Positions 21,020 to 32,189 of a DNA stretch of 64,000 nucleotides are shown here, piece by piece. Below the pieces are notes generated by a model. It was not told the DNA's origin. It did no database searches and worked only from the letters and a program-made list of their open reading frames with translations. Origin of the DNA: Lepas anatifera (Eukaryota; Arthropoda; Thecostraca; Lepadidae). The stretch spans positions 248,001-312,000 of the forward strand of contig JAOTON010002094.1 of NCBI GenBank assembly GCA_034440635.1. Direction: 5' to 3'. The position numbers and the translations under genes were made by a program. Position 1 is the first letter of the stretch, and every line of letters starts with the position of its first letter.

Positions 21020-24000
21020 TTAGGTACAGCTGGTTTGGCGTGGGTTATATACAATCTGGAACTTGATTTCCTTTAAAAACTGTAGGACACTACGGATGTC
21101 TACAGCTGCACTGTCACCGAGCAAGTTAGCCAACGGTGTTGATGGGAAGAACCTGCTGCGGATTCTACAAATCTGTTCACAGCCAGCGGCAGCATCGAGC
21201 ACATGTTCCAGGGTCAGCCGGTTTCTACAGTAAGAGCAAATATTTGGGTCGGAGCCAGTCAGATAATGAGCATGTGTTGCGTATGTGTGCCCTATTCGTA
21301 ACCTGGTCAACGACACCTCCTCTCCTCTGCTCCGCCGACTACTGGATTCCCATTTCCCTATCCTTAGCCGAAGACGTTTAAGTGTGCAGCTAGGTTCTGC
21401 TTCCCATCTTGTCTGCCATTCCACTCTCAAGAGCTCATTAAATTCGGCTTTCAGGTCACTGGCGGGAACTTTAAATCGATGCATCGGAGGCTGCGCACAT
21501 GCTACTTTAGCAGCTTCGTCTGCCCTCTCGTTTCCAGGCACCCCAACATGGCTTGGAACCCAGAGGAATCTGATTGTCATATCTCGCGTAAAAAGAGCTG
21601 TCAATAGCCTTCTGATAGCTGGAACAAGCCAGGATGATGCTGGTTGGTGCGACTGAAGTGCTGCCAACGAGCTGGCAGAGTCTGTCACTATGAGAACTCG
21701 GGACTCAGAGCTGTGGCGTAAGTGTCGTAAAACTCTGAAGATTGCGTAAAGTTCTGTAGTAAAAACTGAGACCGTTCGTGGGAGACTAAAACTCCGGCAC
21801 GATCCCATGCCTGTGAAGGCACATGCAGCTCCGTCCGACCCCTTAGAGCCATCAGTGTAATAGATAGCATACCCCGCATATGTTTCGATTACTTCCAGGG
21901 CTAGTTGTTGCAGCTCTACTGGTGGTGTTGTGGCTTTATCGAATCGCAGCAGGTTTGTGTCGCACTCGACAGGAGCGAGTCGCCAGGGTTCGTGACGTTC
22001 GGGGCGCTTCTTTGCTATCATGCTTAGGTCTATTGTTGATTGTTCAGTCCATTCTGAGATTCGCATGCATAGCGCTTTAGAGGAGCTGGCCCGACCCTCC
22101 AAGAATAACTCGATTAGAGAGGGCTCAAATATCCACTTGAATGTTGGGTGATCTGGGTATTGTCTGATATTGGCGGCATACGTAAGGCTGAGACGCTTCC
22201 TTCTCAGGTCAAGAGGGGGCTCGTCTGCATCAACCAGTAGGCTGGCCCTACGGGATGTGCGAAAAGCACCTGTGGCGATACGCACGCAGGCATGGTGTAC
22301 AGCGTCTAGGGGCTGTTTCAGACTGTTCAGGGCACTGTCATACACGGGTGATCCGTAATCTAAAACTGATCGAATGAGGGCGCGATACAGCCGGAGAAGG
22401 GTGGTTCTGTCAGCTCCATATGATGTGCGGGATATTACCTTTAGAATGTTCATGCGTTTGAAACACTTGTCTCGGAGCCGTGATATGTGATTGGCGTATG
22501 TAAGACGTTTGTCTAGTGTCATCCCTAAAAACTTCGTCTCCATTACGACAGGTACTCTCCTGCCGTACAGTCGGAGGCTAATATCTGGACATGAGCGGCG
22601 GCGGCAAAAGTGCACACATACAGTTTTATCAGTCGAAAACTTGAAGCCGTTTCTCCAGACACCACGCAGATAGCTGGTCGAGGCATATCTGAAGTTGTCT
22701 CTGAGCTGAAACAGACGTGGAGGTGCTGACCCACACCGCGAAGTCGTCTACAAACAGGGACTTTTCAACTGTCGGTGGCAGAGCGCTGCATATGTCATTG
22801 ATTAAAATCCCGAAAAAGGTCACGCTTAAAACCCCACCCTGGACTACACCGCCCTCCTGGCAGTAGCTTTCAGACAGAGAGTTACCCACTCTCACTCTGA
22901 AATTCCGTTCCTTCATGAAATTGTCAATGAAGTATCCCATGTGACCTTTGACACCGGCTTTTCTGGTCTTCTCTAAAATTGCGTGTCGCCAGGCCGTGTC
23001 GTAAGCCTTCTCAATGTCAAAGAAGACGGCGAAGACGTGCTGTTTGGAAGAAAACGAACGGCGGACTGAGGTATCTAACGAGACAAGATGGTCCGTTGTG
23101 CACCGGCCGGAGCGGAAACCACACTGATCATTAGAGAAGAATTTGGAGCTTTCTAAATACCACACGAGGCGTGCATTTACCATACGTTCCATGAGTTTGC
23201 ATACGCTTGAAGTCAGGGAAATAGGTCTGTAATGCAGGGGGTCGTTACCGTCCTTGTCAGGTTTTAAAACCGGGATGATAGTGGCCTCTCTCCATGAACT
23301 AGGGAAGTCGTGCGAAACCCAAAGCGAGTTGAAGAAAGCCAGCAGTGACGATAGTGACCTCTCATTAAGATGTTTGACCATGTCAATGTGTATGGCATCT
23401 GGACCGGCGGCTGTACTCCTCGACCGTGAGAGTGCTATTTGAAGCTCTCCAAGAGAGAAAGGCTCATTGCATTCGAATTCTTCCGCTGAGCTAAAATTTA
23501 CTGGTATGCGCTCCTTCTGCTGTTTGTATCGTTTGAACCTGGGATCGGTACAGCCCGACTGCCAGCGGGCAGCCCAGGCCCTTCCGAAAGCATTTGAGAC
23601 ATCAGCAGGGTTAGTGATGTCGCCAGTGGGGCCGGAGAGCACTGGCAGCGATGTAGCAGAACTACGGCCGGATAGGCGATGCACTCGGCGCCAGATTGTA
23701 CTTTGAGGTGTAAGTCTAACTATTTATGGTATCGATGTACGCTCTCCACGTCCTGCGCTTTGCGTCTCGAACAGTCCGTCTCGCCAGAGCCTTGGCACGT
23801 CGGAATTGTATCAGGTTGTCAGTTGTCGGGCGTCTTGTAAAAATTCTTAAACATCGTCGTCGTTCTCCAATATCTTTTTTACATTCCTCAGTCCACCACG
23901 GTACAGGGATACGACGGGGCAGTGGGCTGGTTTTAGGAATATAGGTATTAGCCGCGTCGACTAATCGGGAACGTATTATATCGTAAAAAGTTGTTGCTGT

Positions 24001-24811
24001 ATCATCCTCCTCCGGGGTGAAATCCAATACACAGTCGGCAGTGAAGCCTTCCCAGTCTGCACGTTTCAGGTTCCACTGCGGTGTTCTCATTCCTGGGTGG
24101 GGGCTCTGGGACCACAGCCAGATCGGGTAATGATCGCTCCCGCACGGGTTCGAATGGGTGCACCAACTGAAACGATCGCCTACTGATGGAGAGCAAAGTG
24201 ACAAATCGATGGCAGATGTAGCTCCTGACGGCAGTGCAATGTGAGTGGGGTCGCCGGTGTTAAGAATACACAGGTCATTACGTGAAACTACATCCTCTAA
24301 GCACCTTCCACGTCGGTTGGACCGTGGGCAGCCCCAGACGGTGTTATATGCATTAAAATCGCCTAGAATTATATTGTGTCTCGGTAACTGTCTCACCAAG
24401 TTCTCGAACGCGCCGACTGGAAACTCCTCGGCGGGAGGAAGGTACACAGAAACAATGGTTAGTTTGATGTCATTGAGGTCTACAGTCACCGCTACTGCCT
24501 GTAGATTAGTCTGTAAGTGAAATGCAATTGAGGGGGTACTATAATGGACAAGAAGGGCTACTCCTCCGTGGGCGACAGAGGTGGTGGGAACGTCGTAGCG
24601 ATATGTTTTGTAATGGTGTATGTTACATGTGTGGTTTTGTTTTAATTTTGTTTCTTGTAGTGCGACTGCAACGGGGGGTTTTGGCGGCCATCAGCGCCTG
24701 GAGGTCGCTCGTGTTTGCTCTGAATCCCCGCATATTCCACTGCAGGAATGCTGTCATCAGAGTGAGAGTGAGGAGTAAAAGGAGTCCGTAATGAATATGT
24801 GTCATGTTCAT
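21020..24811 (-). pseudogene. I-type ORF2 polyprotein: endonuclease, RT, RNase H (single-base frameshifts)
   Basis: Four collinear frame segments cover a near-complete ORF2. Endonuclease: LQWNMRGFRANTSDLQALM, then after a shift at the G6 run 24673-24678 (plus-strand view) HGGVALLVHYS, ILGDFNAYNTVWG, AIDLSLCS and GSDHYPIW (segment to 23716). RT (23684-22629): GPDAIHIDMV, HYRPISLTSSVCKLMERMV, FDIEKAYDTAW and the catalytic FVDD, where FADD is more usual. The frame shifts again near 22648 and continues with ETKFLGMTLD. RNase H (22615-21020): YYTDGSKGSDG, FTTELYAIF, VTDSASSL, WVPSHVGVPGNERADEAAK, then a C-terminal CSYC-X7-H-X6-C zinc-like cluster. Apart from a short messy junction near 23718, the breaks are one-base shifts without nonsense codons, so this is a young copy or an intact one with sequence errors. 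Confidence 0.85.
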
Positions 24812-26582
24812 TGTTGGTGACTGGGCGCCTGAAACGGCACGCCCCCGCTCAGCATCTCTGTGTGGGAGTGACTAGTGCGTCGCTCCTGCAGCCTTTCCCT
24901 TGAAATAGGGCGCCTTACATGCTCTCTTGATGGGGAACGGTACCTATCCCCGTGGTCCAGTGTTACTGAATTTGAGCGACGTCGTTCGCAGCCCCGTCTT
25001 TGGCCTGAGGGGTTTGTTTGTTTGTGCTGAGGTAGAGTGGGGTTAACGTTCAGGTAGCTACGATAAACTTCCTCAGTCTGAGGGTTACACCGTGGTGGTG
25101 TTTTCGTGGTGGCTGGAATTTCCGGCCGTGGAGGAGGGGTTGGCGGCGGAGGCATGCCTGAGCCTTCGTCCTTTCGAGTGTTTACTTTTTCTATTGTTGC
25201 TGTGGGCACGAGTTTACGCTTTTTACTTTGTTGTTGTTGTTGTTCTTTGTTTGTTGTTTGTTTTACAGCGTGTGTTTGTGCTTTTATCGATTCTCTGACT
25301 TCGGTCACCTGAGGAGGGTCAGCTCGACTGATCGTGGGTGCAGTGCGCTCCGTCGTTGCAGGCGGTACTGCCGGACCTTTGGGAGGATGTGGCTGGGTTG
25401 GCGAGTCCTCTCGGGCTCGCTTACCAGAGACTTCCTGAGTGTGCTCGCTGTCGGGGGTGTCAGCCTGACTGGTCGTCTTAGCACTGGGAGTGTCAGGATT
25501 CAAGGGGGTCCGTGCCCACGGAAACATCATGGCGCTCCGGGAGTGGAGTTTGTGTTGCTTTGTCCGCGGTGCCCGTGCAGCCCGCCGATGTGGTGCGGGA
25601 CTCAGCTGATCTGTGTGACAGAAGATCAGAGATCAGTGAGATGAATTGACGGAGGGAAAGGTCTGTAAACTGGCATATGTTTGAATCGAGGTTGAGTGTA
25701 GTATCGGACTGTGTGGGGTTCTCGCCTGATAGAGCCCCGGACTGACTTCCCACCAGGGCGTCTCTGTACGACGTGCTAGTGGGGACAGGAGCACGCCTGG
25801 CGGCCTGGGGTGTCTGGGTCGGTGCTACCTTTGGGAGGAGGTGACACCTTCTTTTTCTGTACCTCCTTTGCCTCAGCCAGCCTGGGACAGGATCGGCTCC
25901 ATGCCTCGTGGTCACCTCCGCAACCTACGCATTGGGGTGTGCTGGCATCACAGTTGGCAGAGTTGTGTTCGGTAGCAGAACATCGTCCGCAGCGCTCTTG
26001 GCCCTTACAGCTGCTGGCGATGTGACCAAATTTCTGACACTTAAAACAGCGAGTAGGGGCGGGCACGAATGCACGCACTTTGACGGATATCCACCCCACT
26101 CGCACCTTCTTGGGCAGAGCCGTACCCGAAAAAGTTAGCAAAAAGGTGCCAGTGTCTGTACTTTGGCCGTCGCCTCTCCTAAGCATTCTCTTCACTTCAG
26201 TGATTCCCTGGTCTCTCAGCCCTGCGAGCACTTCCTCGTCAGTAGAGTCGCGTAGTTCGGCACAACTGATGACACCGCGAGAGTTGTTCTTTGTGTAATG
26301 TGGGGATACACTGACTGGGACTGACAGAATCCTGTTCGCCGTACGGATTTGTAATGAGGATGTATTCAAAAGTTTGCTGGAACTCAGCTTGTCCCACATC
26401 TCCACTTCGATCCTTCCGTCTCTGTATCGGTAGGTGTGCTTGGGCTTGAAGCCCTCTAGAGCGCCGTGCAGTTGGAAAGGGTTCAGCTTCATTGAGCTAT
26501 CCTTGACCTGTATGACGAGAGTCAAAGGGGTTTCCTGGTCAGTGGCCATTCGCGCAGGGGGTCGGTCAACACTAAGATCCAT
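24808..26582 (-). pseudogene. I-type ORF1 (gag-like) with CCHC zinc knuckles, frameshifted
   Basis: The first segment (26582-25776) starts MDLSVDRPPARMATDQETPL and has an RRM-like region. Three Cys/His knuckles follow near residues 180-235: CFKCQKFGHIASSC, CGRCSATEHNSANC and CVGCGGDHEAWSRSC. A shift near 25800 moves to the frame ending at 25493, which carries the SYRDALVG motif common after such knuckles. A second shift, probably at the G5 run 25504-25508, moves to a Pro/Ser/Arg-rich tail (25530-24808) with a poly-Gln run. The protein would bind element RNA. The stop overlaps the ORF2 start region by a few bases. The methionine at 26582 is the first good start downstream of a GC-rich leader. 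Confidence 0.8.
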
Positions 26583-27300
26583 CGTATCAGCGGTATCAGG
26601 AGCAGTAACAGCGGTGGTCGAGTTCGGAGCGGGGGGTCGTAGTGCCTGAGGTCAATCCGGTAGAGCGTGGGGTAGGTGCAGCCATGGAAAATGAATTTAC
26701 CTTCGGCCCCCCGGGTTGCCAGCTGTCAATAGCTGGGCCCGGGGGCTGGTACAGTGCCTACGGGGGCAGGTGCGCCCGTCTCAGAGGGGCGAGAGGTACT
26801 CACACAACCCCTCCGATCAGAACGCACCCACCCCCTTGACGCCATCAGCCCAGTGTGCCGGCAGGGCCATGAGTCGGGACGAAGCAAAACGCGGCAGCCC
26901 TCACGCAGCGGAGACTGCGGTCCACCAGGCGCGCGCAACAAGCCGGAGTCTCGCAAATCGACGGTTTGCGAAACCCCGGCCCGCGTCGCGCCCGGCAAGA
27001 GCTATCACAGTCCCCACCGCGAAGGGCGCCGCGCCGCACGCCCGAAACATAATCCCCCTGCTCAGCTGGACCGAGCGACAGTGCCCGTAGACACTGCCGC
27101 GTAGCTAGGCCGCCCGCGGCAGCCTACGGACGGCTTACCCCCGGTTGGATCGAGATATCTGGGCCAAAGGGGGCGTGTTGGAGCCCTCGGGACTGACCCG
27201 CCCGAGGGGGACCTCAACCCCCCAGGATCCCGTCAACCTCGTCGCCGGGGCTCGAGATAGGCCTCGAGTGGGCGCCTTACACCCATAAAATGCCAAAGAA
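26583..27300 (-). mobile_element. Probable GC-rich 5' UTR of the I-type element
   Basis: This GC-rich sequence lies immediately upstream of ORF1 on the minus strand and changes near 27280-27320 to A-rich DNA. No host gene was seen. Assignment as element leader rests on position and the composition change; the 5' end is not defined by a target-site duplication. Confidence 0.4.
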
Positions 27301-29487
27301 GGCAAATAACTGTGGGACCAATAACTGAAGCATAAAAAGAGGAAAGGAACTAAAAATAATCAACAAAATAAGAAAACAAAAACAAACAGGAGCTACATAC
27401 TGGGAGGTGCAGGACAGATCTGACCCGATCCAATACGGTTACCAACCAGGTAACAAAGGGCCCGTAAGGCAATCATCAGCATCGCCGCGGACCTCATCAC
27501 CAGAGCCACCGACGACAGACGCCGACTCTAACCGAAGGAAGTCGGAAGAGGCGGCGGCCGTCGGAGGGCTAGAAAAGATGTATCCGCGGCGATGCGACAA
27601 AGTGCCTCCCAGGGCTGACTGGGGCCCCGGGCGCGTCACACCCCGTTGCTCCATCTTTACTTGCCGGACGAATCCGGCAAATGAAGATCGGTCCCCTGAG
27701 GGGACCCGTAAACCGGGTTCGTGCCATTTACGTCAGAGGCTACCGTGAGAGGGGGGGAATAATCCCGCAATTCATCAGCAAAAAAGGAGGAAGAGAAAAT
27801 AACAAGCCCCACCCCCGGTAGTTTCAAGATCCGCCACTGGCCCGGTCGCGCGTGTTTCTCCGGAACAGGGTCATAAAACCGCGGCGCCCTGCGTTTGGAC
27901 AACGGCAGCGCTGGGTCTGAACAGACCCCACCCCACTGTTTGTTCCGGCGTTATTCGGCCGCCGGTAGCGCTGCTCCGTGAGCGTGGCGGCGCTGCTGCA
28001 GCACCGGGGGTTTCATTTCCTGCTCTCGGACCAGTGCGTGTTCTGGATAGGCGTCATGTGACGGGTGCCGTCACATCACGAATCTTTTCCAAATATTTCA
28101 CGTCCCCATGAAACAAATCCTACCTTTCCATAGAATGGTTATGGTTATTGCAAGATTTAGATGAGGACCGGGCTGGTTCGGGCCACAGGTCTTACGAACA
28201 ACAACGCCTGGTACACTTTGCACATTCTACCCAAACATACACTACATTCTACATGAACTACACCTGGCACATACACAAGCATACACAATTGTTCAGCGTC
28301 TGATCACTTTCGCGGGAGGTGACCTCCGTTACCTTATACGTCATAGAGCCGCCTTTCGCACAGGCCACTCCATGCACGATTTCAGTACCTCTTCCCACAA
28401 GAGCTGCCAGAGGTGCACGATCTCTTTTGCGTTGTCCTGCGCATTTCGCTCGAGCTCTTGGTCCCCGGAATTCCAGTCGGGCGGTGGTCGGGCAGCTTCT
28501 GATATGGGCCTGGATCTGTGCGGCTGCACTGTGTTACAAGGAGGGCCTAAAATGGTACGAAAATCAATTTTTCGACCAACACAGAATGCCTTAAGATGAC
28601 TTTATATCAAAGGGAAACATTCCAGACCATCCGGGACCGTATCTCAATCTCCGATAAAATGTCTGTTTATCCGATTTTAGATGGGGTAAAGGTGATGTTT
28701 TCGATAGGACAACAAGTATTGCTTCCGACTGTCAGAACGTGCCGGAACTTGGAGCGCTCGCGAACATGCTTTCATGTCTCCGAAAACACACCGAGTGATT
28801 TTTTGCCAAAACTACGACTTGTTTGCAGCACAATTATATGCGTTTTAAAGTTGTGATTTCTCTCAAAGTATTTTATTTCATTTTATGTATTTTCATAATT
28901 TACAACTCAGAGATTTCCACTGAAGAATAAACTTGATTAAGCCGGCAAAAAATCCCACAGCTTCCCACAACATGAGACCACCACAGTGGTAGCTGCACAC
29001 ACGTTGCCAATGCGTACAGAAAGTTTCAGCTGCATTTAGTTGCATTTCCGTGATTTATGACCGATTGTGTAAGGGTATGTCGGCGGCCCGCGCGCTGTCC
29101 CCCGCCCGCCGCGCCGTCAGGGCACGGCCCGGCCGCCTCTGTTGGGGCGCGTGGTGGAACCATGAACGGCAAACAAAGCGGTGGGATGAAAATACAAATA
29201 AAGTAAGGTTTTTCCACCGAATGGTTGGTATAACAAATACCCTGGTCAATGTATGCGCTCAGAAGTGTGCCGAGTTGTGTGAACAGGACACTTGGCACAA
29301 CTGGGCTGAAAATGAAAGGCAAACCCCTTATGCGCGGTTGCATTATGATCCCTCGGTGCAAACGGTTTTGCAACCTGGAATTGTGTTGGAAAGGACACAG
29401 GCAGGTGATCAGTCTAAAGGGTAAGAAAAACTTTGCTTGTGACTTCGGATGTGAAAGGTTGTGGTCTCGAGATGGAGCTCTGTGTAA
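27301..29487. other. No gene recognised
   Basis: GC-rich short frames around 27400-27900 and 29050-29500 show no known domain. AT-rich DNA lies between 28600 and 29050. No RNA gene or strong repeat relationship was noticed. Confidence 0.35.
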
Positions 29488-30449
29488 AAAAAGAGTGACC
29501 CAGTAGAAGATCTGGTAGATAAAGGTACAATATCCGATGCTAAGCGCGGTGTTGAAGAAGCAAAGAAATACCTTATTAGTCGCTTAAAGGAGGGAGAATC
29601 ATTGACAGAAGAATCTGAGACTATGCTGGATCAGCAACTTGAGTTGTTTTGCAGAAATTTCCGACAGAAGTGGTCATTGGTCAGCCGAGACAAGAACAGG
29701 GTTTTCAAGAAATATGGAACCCTCTTGGCAGAGGAAATATTTTTCACTGTCCAAACCGGGGTTTCAGCGAAATCAACGTCTTCGGCCGCACCTGACGCAG
29801 CAGAACCAAGTCCGAGCCAGCCACTGGCAAGAAAAAGAGGCCGGCCCCAAAAGAGATACAGAGACCTAAGCCAGAAAAGGCGTAAGCGGGCTGCCTCTGA
29901 AACTGCTCAGGCGCACGAGAGGAAAATTTTTGAAATTTCTGGTGTGGATGTGGAACTTATCAGGAGACTCGGCACGATCCTTTCGGCTGTGAATGCCTCT
30001 GATCAGGTCATTAACGCGGACAAGTTTGACCTGTATATTTTAGAGACAGCACAGCTATTCGTTAGCTTATATCCGTGGTTTCACCTGCCAGCCTCAGTTC
30101 ACAAACCCCTCGTGCACGGGGGGTGAATGTATCCGGTCACTTCTCCTTCCAATCGGTATGCTCAGTGAGCAGGCCCAGGAGCGGAGGAACAAAGACATAA
30201 GGTATCGCGTGAGCACCATGCCAGAAAGACCTCCCGAAAAGCGACAATCCAAGACCATTGCATCACTTGACGGTGTCCAGCAATCCTGTGATCGTGAAAG
30301 CAATCCAAGAAGACTTAGAACGACCCAGACGTGACATCCGATCGTCCTCTGGAAAACATCATGACATCTCCGCGCTTCTGGTTGCTCCCGGCACTCAACC
30401 CGGAGACTCGGATACACCCCATAGTTCAACTGATGATTTGGATGCATAA
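29488..30449 (+). pseudogene. Decayed copy of a multicopy invertebrate gene family of unknown function
   Basis: A frame open from 29488 (stop TAA at 29485-29487 upstream) runs to a TGA near 30124. It contains a helical N-terminal part (VEDLVDKGTISDAKRG, LELFCRNFRQKW), a basic AT-hook-like block RKRGRPQKRYRDLSQKRRKR and a hydrophobic block SLYPWFHLPASVHKPLVHG. Homology continues in a second frame (LLLPIGMLSEQAQERRNKD, about 30128-30200) and then a third (HHLTVSSNPVIV, from about 30258). From memory, the order AT-hook-like block, Y-PW-P-S-HK-L-HG, LPIG-LSE-A-E-RNK is typical of an uncharacterised family abundant in arthropod and cnidarian genomes; no function is claimed. At least two frameshifts make this a pseudogene. 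There is no upstream ATG in frame, so an upstream exon or a 5' break is likely. Confidence 0.6.
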
Positions 30450-30522
30450 AAAGCGGGTTGGGCCATAAGTTACATTTGCCAGTTTGAAGTGCATGTCCGT
30501 CCCCCAACCTACTTGATAGTGC

Positions 30523-31319
30523 TTAAAGGGAGATACGCGAAAAAATTATTATTGTGGTTTCTTGCTATTTGAAAAATCCTGATAACGAAACTATCAATTA
30601 TTTTTGTATCTTCGGCAAAATTTTGGGGGCCACTCACTTATTATCGAAATAGGTTAACAGTTTCAATAAAATGCCCATCACTTACCCATGCCCATACCCA
30701 ACACTTACTTTTCGAAAACTATTTAAAGTTGAAAAGTAATGTTTTCTTATAATACAAATGTCTGTTCTCCTGTATTTGTATTTGAATTAATTTTAAAAAG
30801 CTTTTAAAAATTACAAAATGAATTAGTTTGCCCTAGAAACGGAAAAAACATAATTACTCAAGTCTAAGCGGTTTTGTACCGCGGGTCTTAAGTCATTTTC
30901 TGCTTCAGCCCCAGGATGACGAAACTTTTGCGTCAGATAGGTCACGTGATCCCGGTTTGAGAATTCCTAGGCTTCTGATTGGTTAATTGTGATTTCTTTT
31001 AAGCCCTATATTTCTGTTTCAAAAGAGTTTTGGAATGTTGTTTTTCTAAAGTAGCTTTTTCTGTAGTAGTCCAAAGTTCTACATCACTGTTTAGGATAGA
31101 TATGACCTAATTCTTAGAGAAATTGATAGCCTTAGCCGTGTGTACGTCATATACATCGATATGAGGTGTACCGGTAAAGTCGTCTAGAAATGTTGACTTT
31201 GAGAGCGATTTTAAGGCATTTGCAGGCCGAATTCGCAAAAATGAGAATAGGACTTCTGAAACAACTTTTTGTAACCTTTTCATATAGCCAATAAAATTTT
31301 TTCGCGTATCTCCCTTTAA
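30523..31319. mobile_element. TTAA-flanked inverted-repeat element (I family, 797 bp)
   Basis: TTAA at 30523-30526 and 31316-31319 borders terminal repeats starting AGGGAGATACGCGAAAAAAT, about 21 bases, near-perfect at both ends. The interior is AT-rich and non-coding. The target site suggests the same transposase class as the other TTAA elements, but the ends differ from the A/B families. Confidence 0.8.
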
Positions 31320-32189
31320 GAAGTCTTGGAGCATATGAAGCCGCTTAATTTTGCTGTTTGTTCCCATCCGATGCCTTTTTTGAAGGTGTCTGATCTTGAT
31401 GAAGTTTTATATACGAATATTGTTATATTTAGTGAACTTGCTAGATGCAATTTTTGTGATTGATAAGTATGGGCCGAGTGAGCTGTTACCAACCGCTAGT
31501 GAAACGGTGTTTTTTTACTCGGGCAAGCTGCTCAATTAGGTGAATTCGATATGGTGTTTACAACTCATTGATAGTGCCTGCAGTAGCTAAAATACATTTT
31601 GCTCAGAATGGTAGTAGAACATTTTTTCTCAGAACGCTGTTGAACTGTACATACCTATGTGAAATTTCATCTCTTTTTCCATTTCTGATGTTTAGTCCTG
31701 CAAATCACTATTCAAATCACCTGACCTCATTTGAGGTCAGCCTGAGAAAGCCCATTTTATTAAAAGAAAGGTAGGTCTGGCAGCTGCTCATCTGAAAGTA
31801 GGATGAACAACTTATTGACGTCCGATGTAATTTGAATTTTTCTCACCGAAACTGGAAGGATCTTCCAGTGAAACATCTGACCTCGGTTTAGGTCAACTAT
31901 AAAAGATACATTTGCGGGGCATCAAAACACAAAGAAGACAATTTCGTAAAATCAGATCTTTGTGATGAAGTTTTAACTTAAGTAAATGAGAAACTGACAG
32001 CGCATTTACGAACATAAGAATTCAACTTGACCTAGGTCAAAGACCTGACCTGACTGAAACTTGAAACTCAACCTCAATAATGCTCAGGATATCAGCATAC
32101 TGTGATCCAAATTTGAAGGCAATATCATTGATAGAACGCAAGTTATAGATTTTTGTACCGTTTTAGGCCCTCCTTGTAACACTGTGGGC
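31320..32189. other. Non-coding DNA with AGGTCA-rich block
   Basis: Between about 31715 and 32060 there are repeated blocks such as TGACCTCATTTGAGGTCA, GACCTCGGTTTAGGTCA and TTGACCTAGGTCAA. They resemble the half-site clusters of the TTAA families, but no terminal repeats were found. Confidence 0.5.

Noticed and set aside
27407..27748. 113-residue GC-rich plus-strand frame
   Set aside because: No domain, no supporting signal, and it lies beside the probable 5' UTR of a retrotransposon.
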